Below, piece by piece: positions 24,571-34,800 of a DNA stretch of 64,000 bases. The stretch is from Verrucomicrobiota bacterium (GTDB lineage Bacteria > Verrucomicrobiota > Verrucomicrobiia > Chthoniobacterales > Terrimicrobiaceae): assembly GCA_017305195.1 (NCBI GenBank), contig JAFKMU010000044.1:1-64000 (forward strand). Direction: 5' to 3'. Both the position numbers and the translations under genes were made by a program. The notes beneath the pieces were generated by a model that searched no databases, was not told where the DNA came from, and was given only the letters and a program-made list of their open reading frames with translations. The first letter of the stretch is position 1, and each line of letters opens with the position of its first letter.

Positions 24571-25455
24571 TCAGGCCTTGGCCACCGAGCGGCGGCGGGC
24601 CATGTAGATCACAGCGAAAGCGCCGAGGCCGAGGAGAGCCCAGGTGGACGGCTCGGGAACAGCGGTGATGTAGGAGATGTTGCCTGCGTTGTCGATGGTC
24701 AGAGTACCCTGGTACTCACCGACGCCATTGGCCTCACCATATCCGTACTGTCCGGCAATGGTGTTCTTCGCCTGGATACGGTAGAGATCCAGCGCGCCCT
24801 CAACCGATCCGGCAGTGCCGTAGGTGCCGAACGAGCCAGTGCCAAAGCCCTGCTGAACGCCACCCGGAATCACTGCGAAGGCGGTTCCCTGCTGACCAGG
24901 AACAGTGAAGGGATTCTGATCATCGACCGTCGACGTGGTGGTATCGAGCGCAGCAGCCTGAGTCATCGCGTTGTTCTCAAGGGCGCTATTCTGCGAATTG
25001 ATGTTACCAGCCAGCGTCGTGTACTCCGTAGCCGCATAGGCCGTCGAGGAGGCCTGCCCGACGGTACCAACATCATTGCGGGAACGGCCCAGATAGACCG
25101 TACGCAGCGGATCACCATTGGTCAGGGTGTTTCCAAGCGACGCGGTGCCGATGTTGGCGGCGACGCCAAAGTACAGCGTATCGAGTTCGTACCAGTTCGC
25201 GCCGAACGTGTCACTCAGGAGAGTGCCAATGTTGGCGATATTGAGGAAGTCCCCTCCGTCACGGAAGACGGTGGAAGCATTGCCCAGACTGACCATGACC
25301 GTTTGATCGGAGCCCACTGCACCGCCGGGATTCTGGAAGTACATCACCAGGTCGCCCGCAGCGTAGTTGGGGTTATCGTTTGCAGCACTCGCCGTGGCAA
25401 TCGTTCCGCCGATCGCCAAAGCAACGAGAGCCGCCTTGATTGAGAGAATTTTCAT
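24571..25455 (-). CDS. PEP-CTERM sorting domain protein
   Basis: 294 residues from ATG 25455. Signal peptide MKILSIKAALVALAIGGTIATASA, a beta-rich Asn/Gly/Thr/Ser-rich mature domain, and a textbook PEP-CTERM tail: VPEPSTWALLGLGAFAVIY followed by MARRR. The tail is recognised by an exosortase, which cleaves near the PEP motif during export to the envelope or exopolysaccharide matrix. No exosortase gene is in the window. First gene of a unit with the PstS-like gene; the 172-base leader upstream must hold the promoter. Confidence 0.93.
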   Translation of the reverse strand: MKILSIKAALVALAIGGTIATASAANDNPNYAAGDLVMYFQNPGGAVGSDQTVMVSLGNASTVFRDGGDFLNIANIGTLLSDTFGANWYELDTLYFGVAANIGTASLGNTLTNGDPLRTVYLGRSRNDVGTVGQASSTAYAATEYTTLAGNINSQNSALENNAMTQAAALDTTTSTVDDQNPFTVPGQQGTAFAVIPGGVQQGFGTGSFGTYGTAGSVEGALDLYRIQAKNTIAGQYGYGEANGVGEYQGTLTIDNAGNISYITAVPEPSTWALLGLGAFAVIYMARRRSVAKA

Positions 25456-25627
25456 TATTTTTTTGTTTTTAGGGTGTCGGACCTCCCTCTCCGAGGACTC
25501 GCACAAGACCGGTTAAGGCAGCGCAAGAACCCAGAAGAGAGATGGCGTTTCCGGGAGGGATAAAAGTCGTTAGGCAGGGGAGTGACAACGGATCAAATGC
25601 AACAATATCGACACATTCCTAACTCCA

Positions 25628-26527
25628 TTAGTGTGAGCCACTACCATCGGCGGAGGAGGCATTGCGATTCTGCTTCGCTTTCTCCTTGATAAGCAGGGCG
25701 GAGGCAATCTGGGGATTCACCTCGCCGAGTGTCCGCTTGGCCATGGGTTCGCCCTGGGTTGCGGCCTTGACGAGCCATTTGGTCGCCTGAAGTCGTCGCG
25801 CGGGGTCGGCGCAATTCACGCCGATGAGGTGCCCGAGGTTGCTCTGCGCCTTGGCCTCGCCCTGCTCCGCCGCCTTGAGGAACCACTGCTCCGCCTTGTC
25901 CCTATCGCGCTCGACGCCCAGGCCATCCCGATAGCAGACGCCGACTATGTTTTGCGCGCCCGGGTTTCCGGCCTCTGCGCTCACGATCGCATAGGAGTAG
26001 GCCTTTTTGTAATCCGGCAGAGCACCGTCATCACCGAGGAAATAGATCTCGGCCAGGGTAAAGACGGCATCCTTGTCGCCCGCGTCGACCGCCTTGGTGA
26101 TCCAGGTGAGTCCCTGCGCGGAATCCTTCTCGCCGCCGAGTCCGGTGCGAAGAAACTGCCCGAAGTTGAGCTCGCCCTTAGCGTAGCCCTGCTCCGCGCT
26201 TTTGCGGAACCATTCGCGGGCCATTTCGTCATTCTTCGCCACCGCGATTCCCTTGGCGAAAAGATAACCGAGACCGGCCTGGGCGGCGGCATTTCCCTGG
26301 TCGGCGGCCCGCTGAAGATAGCTGAGCGCCTTGGCCGGGTCTTTGGGCACGCCCTTGCCCGCGAGGTACATCTTTCCGACCTGCACCGCTGCATCGGCGT
26401 CTCCGGAGGCGGCCCTGGCCTCCAGCGAGGCAAAATCCGGGGGAAGCTCGGGCGCATTGTCCGGGGCCGCACAGGCAATGCTAATGGCGGCGACAACCAT
26501 TAAGGAAATAGACAGGAGAGTTCGCAT
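25628..26527 (-). CDS. Secreted Sel1-repeat protein
   Basis: 299 residues, signal peptide MRTLLSISLMVVAAISIACA. At least six Sel1-like repeats, for example AAVQVGKMYLAGKGVPKDPAKALSYLQRAA, NAAAQAGLGYLFAKGIAV, GAQNIVGVCYRDGLGVERDRDKAEQWF and AKAQSNLGHLIG. These helical repeats form interaction surfaces in the periplasm. A PhoB-box-like motif lies 36 bases upstream of the start. Partner unknown. Confidence 0.92.
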   Translation of the reverse strand: MRTLLSISLMVVAAISIACAAPDNAPELPPDFASLEARAASGDADAAVQVGKMYLAGKGVPKDPAKALSYLQRAADQGNAAAQAGLGYLFAKGIAVAKNDEMAREWFRKSAEQGYAKGELNFGQFLRTGLGGEKDSAQGLTWITKAVDAGDKDAVFTLAEIYFLGDDGALPDYKKAYSYAIVSAEAGNPGAQNIVGVCYRDGLGVERDRDKAEQWFLKAAEQGEAKAQSNLGHLIGVNCADPARRLQATKWLVKAATQGEPMAKRTLGEVNPQIASALLIKEKAKQNRNASSADGSGSH

Positions 26528-26562
26528 GGGAGCGGATAGTAAACGAAGGATCGGCGGGCGTG

Positions 26563-26582
26563 TTGTTACGATTTTGTCACAA
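26563..26582 (-). promoter_or_regulatory. PhoB-box-like operator upstream of the Sel1-repeat gene
   Basis: Minus strand: TTGTGAC-AAAA-TCGTAAC, two 7-base half-sites with a 4-base spacer, the layout of the E. coli Pho box (CTGTCAT-AAA(A/G)-(T/C)TGTCA(C/T)). It lies 36 bases upstream of the ATG. Near-identical sites occur at 49321-49338 and 61302-61319. No PhoB is in the window, so the regulator is inferred. Confidence 0.5.
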
Positions 26583-26586
26583 TCCC

Positions 26587-28815
26587 TTATTGTGCGCGGG
26601 AGCGAGCCCAGTCGCGGAAGCGGCGAGCGTCCTCATGGGCTGGGTTCTCGGCCAGGGCGAGGTCGAACATGGCGGCGGCCCTGGCGTATTCTCCCGCCTC
26701 GGCATGGTAGACCCCGCGATAGAAAAAGGAATCGAACCGGTTCTGGTCTGGCATGACGGCAAAGATCTTGACCGACCTGGTATCGACGCCGGAGGCGGTG
26801 GGAATGGGATAGCAAAGGGGACGCAACCACTGGGGGCACTCCCGGCCCTCGACGATGGCACGGAAGAACGGGATATCCACATCGCCAGCGGCATCCCCGG
26901 ACTCCCGCAGCAGCCGGGCGTAGGCCTCGGCAAAGTTGTCCCAGGCGGGAAGGACGATGTGCGTAACCCCGGACTCGACGAGCTGCCTACGGGCATCCTC
27001 CCCGTCCGTCGCCGAGAAGATCCGCGCGGCGCGCTTGAGTCCCGGCATATTCTCCCAATACAGGGTCCCGATGGTCTTGATGCCGGCGGAATAGGAAAGA
27101 TCGGTGGAGGAGTTGGGGCCCGAGAGGACGACCGGGAGGGACGTGGGCGAGCTTTGAACCAGTCTCAGCGCAATATCGCGCACGAGGAGGCCGGAGCCGT
27201 CCTCGGGATTGAACTTCGCCTTGAAGTCCATCTGCGACCGGGTGACGGAGAGCGCAAATTGCGGAAAGAGAGCCAGCAGGATCGAAACGGCCGCGACGAG
27301 CGGCAGCCCCCAGCGCACAATGACGGGAGCTGCCGTGCGGCACCGCGAGGCAACCACGACCGCCAGGATGACAACCGCCCACAACCCCAGCGATGCGGAG
27401 GCCCAGCGCACCTGCATAAAGGTCAGCCCTTGCAGCACAAGAGCAGGCAATACCGTCAGGACGAGCGCCCCGCGGATGGCGCCAGACAGCTCCCGCCGCC
27501 GCCACAGCCAGACCAGGGAGACCACGGCGAAGACCGGCCAGGCCAGATAGTTCAGCAAGGCCAGAGAGCTGGTCGAATTTCGCACCGTCACCCAGAGGGA
27601 GCGGATTTCCTGGATATATTCGCGGTGCAGAGCCAAAAGGAACCTGTCCGCAACCCAGAAGGTGTCGCCCGGGCGGAATAAGATGAGAAGGGCGGGCAGG
27701 AGGACCGCGCAAAACGCCAGGCAGAGCAGAACGAGGCGGCGGCCGCGAGGCAGCACGCTCTCTCCACGCAGGACGCCGGAAGCATACTGCAGCACATACC
27801 CCCCGCCGAGCCAGGCGAGGGAATACAACGGATGGTTGACCTCCAGACGCCAGCCGAGGTGATCTGGAAAATACTCCACGAGGTAGAAGAAAACCCCGGT
27901 GAACGCCCCCCACCCGCTCCACACCAGCCAAAGACGGGAGTATTGCCTTTGCTCCCCCTTGACCAGAAACGCCCTGGCGAGGGCGCCCATGCCGCAGCCA
28001 AGGATGGCGGGAAGGGCTGTCGCCGCGCTCACCCAAAGGGCCATGCCGCCCAGGATGCCCGCCAGCCTAAACCAATGACGCGCCACCTCGAAAGGAAGGG
28101 TCCGGGAATACCGATCGGGAGCCACGCCCGCCAGCAGACACAAGGACTGCCCGGCAAGAAACGTGAGCACAATCCCATGATGATCCGCCTCTCCCGCCTG
28201 AAACGTCAGATACAAGGGCACGGAGGTGATCCAAACCAGAATGAACCAGCCCGCAGCGGAAAGCCCAAACCGCTTTGCCGCAAGGCCGCCGAGCAAGAGG
28301 ATGGCGGCCGCCAGCAGCAGCGGCCCGGCATAAAGAGCGGCCTCGGCGACACAGGAGGCGGCGGGACGTCCGCTCTCCCAGCCCAGGACGTGAGCGAGCG
28401 CATCCAGCACCCAGACCAACAGGGAACTCCAGTGCACCTCGCGGCCCAAGGGAGCGTTGTCCAGCGAGGTGGACCGGACGCGAAGCGACCCGTCCCGGAT
28501 CGCCTCCTCGGTGTGCAGCACCCACCAGCGTGCATCCATCGAGGAAAAGGGAAGGACGATCCGGCGCTCAAAGGCACCGGGTGAAACCGGCATGCTGCCC
28601 GGAGGGACATCGGAGAAATACTGCCGGGAAAGTCTCTCCACGCCCTCCCAGCGCATGAGCGAATCTCCCGAGATCACCAGCAGCGACCCGAGGAGCAGAA
28701 ACACCAGCACGACTGCGCCCAACCGCCGCTCCCAGGGAGAGGAGAAATATGCGGACGCATCACCGGATGGCGACTGCCGCTTTTTCGTAGATCGCACTCG
28801 TTGAATCGAGGACAT
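26587..28815 (-). CDS. STT3-like GT-C membrane glycosyltransferase with C-terminal TPR
   Basis: 742 residues from ATG 28815, seven bases after the giant haemagglutinin stop; a longer in-frame extension overlaps that gene and is rejected. About 11 to 13 membrane helices follow a basic N-terminus. The first periplasmic loop contains SSMDARWWVLHTEEAIRDG (candidate metal/acceptor Asp) and a later loop has GEADHHGIV, the DHH hallmark of oligosaccharyltransferase STT3/PglB/AglB proteins. A soluble C-terminal domain lacks an obvious WWDxG motif and ends in a TPR-like repeat (YHAEAGEYARAAAMFDLAL). Genes of this fold move lipid-linked sugars onto proteins or lipids. Position suggests the haemagglutinin as substrate (inference). 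Confidence 0.72.
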   Translation of the reverse strand: MSSIQRVRSTKKRQSPSGDASAYFSSPWERRLGAVVLVFLLLGSLLVISGDSLMRWEGVERLSRQYFSDVPPGSMPVSPGAFERRIVLPFSSMDARWWVLHTEEAIRDGSLRVRSTSLDNAPLGREVHWSSLLVWVLDALAHVLGWESGRPAASCVAEAALYAGPLLLAAAILLLGGLAAKRFGLSAAGWFILVWITSVPLYLTFQAGEADHHGIVLTFLAGQSLCLLAGVAPDRYSRTLPFEVARHWFRLAGILGGMALWVSAATALPAILGCGMGALARAFLVKGEQRQYSRLWLVWSGWGAFTGVFFYLVEYFPDHLGWRLEVNHPLYSLAWLGGGYVLQYASGVLRGESVLPRGRRLVLLCLAFCAVLLPALLILFRPGDTFWVADRFLLALHREYIQEIRSLWVTVRNSTSSLALLNYLAWPVFAVVSLVWLWRRRELSGAIRGALVLTVLPALVLQGLTFMQVRWASASLGLWAVVILAVVVASRCRTAAPVIVRWGLPLVAAVSILLALFPQFALSVTRSQMDFKAKFNPEDGSGLLVRDIALRLVQSSPTSLPVVLSGPNSSTDLSYSAGIKTIGTLYWENMPGLKRAARIFSATDGEDARRQLVESGVTHIVLPAWDNFAEAYARLLRESGDAAGDVDIPFFRAIVEGRECPQWLRPLCYPIPTASGVDTRSVKIFAVMPDQNRFDSFFYRGVYHAEAGEYARAAAMFDLALAENPAHEDARRFRDWARSRAQ

Positions 28816-28822
28816 CAGGGAA

Positions 28823-31800
28823 CTAGAGAGCGGCCTGGTCCCGGCGCCTTTCGTCATCCTCTGAGCCATCCTGGCGTGAGGCAGGAGCGGACCCGGAATC
28901 CTCCTCCCCTCCGCCGTAGCCAAGAACGTCGACGGTGATAAGCGACGGGGTTTCCTCCGGCGACGCGTTTTGCTGCGACCTGCTTGCGGTGTCAGCCGCG
29001 GCAGCGGAGGTGGCCGCAGAGGCATTGGCCCCGGAGGTGAGCCCGGCAATATTGGGAGCGGCAGGCGCGGCGGTGGCCGGAACACCCGTCGATGTACCGG
29101 CGGCGGAAATGTTGTCGGCGTTGAGCACGGTCTGGGCTGCCACGCTGATGTCGCCCGTGGCGCGGATGCCCGCATCCCCGGCATCCACGGTGCCGCGCGG
29201 GGCGATGAGATAGACGTTGCCAGCCTCGACATCCTTGACCGATGCGAGCACGCCGATACCGCCGCCAGTGGCGAGGCCGCCGAGATCGGTCTGCACTTCC
29301 GCACTGGTTGAGTCGATACTCACGCGGGTGGGCGGAGCGGTGACGACCGTCTTGGCGGCCGATCCGGCGGCGATGCTGCCATTGGCGGACCAGATGGTCA
29401 TATCGCCGCCCCGGAGGGTGAAGATTCTCGCCTGTCCGATATCGAGATCATTGTTGATAAAGATCGAAACTTCACCTCCGTACTCGGTGACGATGCCGGG
29501 AGGAGTAAGCGGGTTTCCATAGATCTCCGGGGCCATGGAAATACCGGAGCCCGGAGCCAGTATCGTAATCGATCCTCCGCTGGTGGTCCGGACATCCCTG
29601 ACCCGGGTCGATATCTGGCCGTCGGGGAAGGCATCCCCAAAAGTCTGCCATGGACCCCACCCGTACTCCTGGGCGGAACGTGAGGAAGACGAAGCGGAAA
29701 CAGGCATGAGGGCAGCGAGAGCAGCATCAGCCTCCGCTCCCCCGCTGTCATCGCGAGCAATGCCGAAGAGAAGACGAATCGCCGCCATGGCCCGCCACTC
29801 CTCGTCATCGTCATCCGCAGATCCGTCGCCGAGGACGAGGCCTGAGGCGTAGGTGGAGAGAAAGCTCTCGATGGCAAGATCGCTCTGCATCAGGCCGACT
29901 GCGGCGCCTCCATCGGAGGAATGGATTCCGGACATGACAAAGATATCCGCGCCCTCAAAGGGCAGGAACGGGTTGCGGTACCGCCCAATGCTGGAAATGC
30001 CGACGCCGGTGCCTTCCGTGAAGTTTGCGCCGGTGCCGAGATCGATATTTCGCCCTGCGAGAATCTCCAGCGCGCCAGGGCCGCCGATCTGAATATCTCC
30101 GGGCAGTGTCGTGGTGGAAATGGCAATACCGTTTGCGTCCGTAAGGACGGTGGATTTCGCCGGGTCCACGATGTAGTTGAAGAGCGAGATGTTGCGGGCG
30201 ATCGAGCGGAGTGCGGTATTTTCGTTATACGGGATGAGGTCTCTGCCGGCGGAAACGATGCTGACATTCTCCGACGAAACATTCTGGAGATAGAATGCGA
30301 TGTCGGAGATATCCTGATCGGCCACGATGCGGCTGAACTTTGGAGAGTACAGTGTAAGCCCCGTGATATCGCCACCTGTGGCATAGATGCGAACGGGATT
30401 GGAGTCGTTGGCGTGCAAGAGATAGGAGGCGTGCAAGGCGGATTTGACTGCCACCGAGGCGTTCACGCCGGAATAGGAGCCTGTTTCTCGGAATGCCGTG
30501 GAGACAGTGCCGAGCGGGTCGACCTGGGAGTCGCGGATATTCAGGAGGGCGCGACCGACGAGAGCCTGGTAGGCCAGCGGAGACGTGATCGTGGGCAGAG
30601 AATCCGGGTCGGCATCGGAAACATTGATGGAGGCACTCGTCCACGCGGTGACCTCGGTATTGACGCCATTCACGACGACGGTTGTCTTGCCCGAGGGTTG
30701 GAGACCAACGATGCTGCCGCCGGCCAGGAGATCGAGCGTGCCGACGCTGGAAGGAGCGAGGTTGTAGGTTCCAACGAGATTGATATCCCCGATATAGGCG
30801 GTGCTGCGCAGGGTCGGGAAGCCGACGCTCAGTATCGTCTGGAAGGAGGACAGACGATTTTCGCTCATGCGAATCCATGGCTGATAGTAGGCAGCGTAGG
30901 CGGCATTGATGGTAAACTGCCGCATGTAGGCAGAGAGGATCGGGATGGCCTGCTGTTCGCCCGGCATGGTCACGCTGAAGCGATGAGTGACATCACCGCC
31001 GTAGGAGGTGACGGAAAGCGAGGCCTCCTCGGAAAGCGTGTTGAACTGGGTCTTGTACCAGTATTTGTTGTTCAATCCCTGCGGGAGGAAGAAGGTATTG
31101 ATCGCGGGGCCGATGAGGACGTTGCCGCGGGCGGTCACATCGAAGGAGGTCTTGCCTCCGTAGAGCATGACAGGCACCCAGGTCAGAGGGTCGAGGATCT
31201 CAGCGGTGGACCCGGCGAGAATACCGCGGGAGATCGAGCGGGCGGAGTTTGTCGTGATGTCGCCATCGGCGAACAAGGTTCCAGTGCCTCGCTCCACAAG
31301 GAAAGAGCCGCCGTCGATGTTGCGACCGGCGTAGACGCTGAGATCGCCGCCGCCGTGCTCAAGCAGCTTGCTGGCATCGGGGGCGACATTGAGGCCGGTG
31401 GATGGATCGCGACCGGCCATGCGAGCGTTGGTGGGGATGACGGCATCGGCGTTGACAAGATCCCGGCTGGCAGAGAGGTCGATATTGCCGCCACCCAGCG
31501 CGCCGAAGCCCTGGAAGAAATTGCTGTAATCGATCCACCAGGTGGTCGAGGCGGATGGGTCGTTGAACGTCGTCGTCGGGGAGCTGGTGGTGACGCCCCC
31601 GACGCCGAACAATCCGGTGGTCGGATCCACATAGCCGCGGCGGTAGAGCCAGTTGGTCGGAAGCTGGCGCGAACTGTCTGCGATGATCGCCCCGTTATAC
31701 AGCGTGAACCTGCCAATGTCGCGCTGGGCCGAGATCGCCAAGTTTCCACCCGCCATGGCGTAGACCGGGGCGTAGGCTTGCTGGATGGCTCCCTGGGTGA

Positions 31801-34800
31801 TGGGGTCCTGCGCCGGGTGGCCGGTAGGCCTGTTCAATGGCACGACAAAGTCGCCCGGCTGGAAGATCTGCGTGGGGGTCGGGAGAGCGACGCCCGCCGT
31901 GTAGATGGTGGCGAACTGATTGCGCAACTGGACGTCGATGCCCGCGGCGATATCGATCGATCCCGTACCGGTGCGCACGACCTCGTACCGGGTACGGGAG
32001 CCAGTGCCCGTGATGGCGAGGCTGTTGGCCGTCAAGCCGTTCTGCCCGACTGCGTTGGTGGCCGTGTTTGGCACGGCGGCATAGAACTCGCCGACGATGA
32101 CGGAGCCTTTGCCAGAGGCACTGAGAGCCTCGGCAGACTGCAACGAACGGAAGTCCGCCCCGGTGAAATCAGCGCCGGAGGCAATACGGTAGGACCATGA
32201 TTGCGTATTGATCGGGAGATCGGGGTCGATGGCCATCAAGGTCGCCAGCCAGAGGCTGGAGTTTCCGTTGGCAGCCGTGGCGCTCACGGCGTTAAAGCCA
32301 TCGCTCAGGGCATTATTAAAGACGATATCGCCGGCCGCCCGCAAGGTGAGCACGCCCGGAGCGCCCTTGGGTCCGTATCGGAAGGTGGCGAGATTCCAGT
32401 CCGCCGTGTTGCTTGAGGTCGAGGTGCCGAGAACAAGGTCGCCGGTGGTGTTGATGATTTCAACTCCGGGAGCGATGACGAGAACGGGGGAAACATCTCC
32501 AGTATTGGGATTGCCGCTGAGCAATCTCGCCTCCATCGCGGCATAACCCGCGTTCATGAAGCTGGCATTATCCGCGTTCATGGTATCGCGCAGCGTATTG
32601 TCGAGGGTTCCGACACCCGTCCGATCGTATACGCGATAGGCTTCCACCAGGATGGAGGATGCGCCTTCTATGCGACCCTGGATGGAGTTGATCGCCACAT
32701 CATTCCCGATCCGGGGCGCCCGGAGGTGCAGGGTTCCTTGAAACTGCCCGTAAAACGCGCTGCTGCCCGGCGTCTGGTAGCCTCCGGCGACATACTCATC
32801 AACGGACAAGTCGATATCTGATCCGGAGCGGATATCGAGAACGCTCTGGGTCTCGAGCCTGATGTTGCCTCCCTTGCCTGCATTGTCAAAATAGCGGGCG
32901 GAAGCGTCGAGGAGAGAACCGGCCAGAAGCACCAAGTCGCCTTTGGCCGAGAGGACGATCGATCCGCCCGTAAACCCGCTGGCATCGATGGTTCCCGCAA
33001 CGGTGATCGATCCCCGGTCAGCCGAGAGCGAGAAGTCATTGGCGCGGACAAGGCCAGAAACCAACACATCGCCATTGCGAACGCGGATTTGCTGGGTTCC
33101 GTCGAATCCGCCGGACGTCAACAGGGTATTCAGCGCGGAGAAGGAAGGAAGCTCCCACACATCCAGGGCAAAGTCGCCGCCCTGGAGGCCATCTCCGGAG
33201 CGACCGCTAATGGTGCCCTGCGAGAGGAACTCTCCATTGGCGGCCTGGACGATTATCGTTCCCGCCTCGGCCTGGGAATCCACACTGACATGGCCTCCTG
33301 CGACCAAAACAACATCTCCGGTATCGGAGATCAACCGGATGGTCCCGCCATCAGACGATGCCTGCGTGTCATAGAAACTCTGGGTGATGCCAGCGACGCT
33401 GAGCTGGCCGCCGATCGTCACATCACCGCCGGTGGCTCGCAGCTCAAGCAAGCCGCTCGGCAGGCTGATGTCGGAATTCACGGAAACCGCCAGCCCCTTG
33501 ATCGCGAGGCTTGCGCCCAATCCACTGCTGACATTTCCAGCCTCGCCCAGGTCGTTAATGTGAACAAGGCCTCCCGAACTGACGCCCTGGTCGGCACCGT
33601 TGCTTGCGGCCAGGACCGGGGTGTTGATGGTGATGTCCTTCTCGACAGCGAGGTCCCCATCGCCCGAGAACAGCACGCCCCGGCGCGAGTTGATTATCAC
33701 ATTAACAAACTGCGAAAGGGCGATCTCGCCTCCGGCGAGGATGACGTTGTCCGCGTTGACGATCAGGCTGCCTGAGGGAGCCATGATCGACCCGGCGGCA
33801 GCGATGTCGGCAGGGTTGGACAGTTGCAATATCCCTGTCTGGAGCGTCGCACCTGCCCCCGTCTGCCCAAACCCTCGTATGCTGCCTGTCTCCAGAGAGA
33901 GCTGAGACGAACTGCCAAACACCCCGTCGCCATAGATGTCGATGCTGCTCTGGTAAGTCTTGAGCGTAAGCGAATCGCTCTGCTGAACGGCTTGCAGCAA
34001 TGAACCTGCAAGGACGAGATGCTGCGGGACCGTGGAGCCCGCCAGCACGGGATTGCCAGCCAGCACGATGCTGATCTGCCCGGCCCCAAATATGAGCGCA
34101 TCTGCGTAGAGGGAAGCGGCCTGGCCGATCTCAAAGGCATAGCTGGAGTCCAGGATAGCCGCCGCGCCGCTGATCGAAACACCATCCTGAATCACAAGGT
34201 GGGCGAGATTTGAGCTGGTGGGCGCCGTCCGTGAAAGCTGGGCGGAACGGTCTACGCTCACGCGCACGGCAGCTCCACGGCCGGTGAGCAGATAGGCATC
34301 CGCCGCCTCGCTCTGGCTGCCATTCGCGATGATGGAGGAACCCGCCAGGAAGCTAAGCTGATTCAGCGCGGCGAGAGTGATATCAGACCCGACCAGAGGC
34401 GAGCCTGCGTTGCTCACGATGATATTCGGGGTGCGTACGGTCAAGGTCGCGCCGTCATCGGAGAACTTTCGCTGACCGCCAATCACGAGGCTTTCAGCCC
34501 CGAAGGCATTCAGGACCGCGGGATCAAGCACGATGCCGGAGGAGCCGCCGGTGCCGATGGTGATGTCTGAAAGGCTGCTGATGTCGATGCGCGAACCCCG
34601 GGCGCCGTCGGCGGCCGGCCTGGACAAAACGCTGCCGGAAAGACTGAGCGCAGTGTTGCCGTGCAGGCTGAGATAGCCGGAATCAGCCGGGCGACGCTGG
34701 ACTTCGTCCACCCCGAGCCGGACCGCAGCCTCCGTAAGGAACGCGCTCAAGTCGAAGACCTCGTATTGAGCTCGATTGCCAAGGACGTCGGCAGAGACAA

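Noticed and set aside
28816-29304. In-frame N-terminal extension of the GT-C gene inside the adhesin gene
   Set aside because: Its Pro/Arg-rich sequence is a shadow of the adhesin C-terminus; the ATG at 28815 right after the adhesin stop fits operon spacing.
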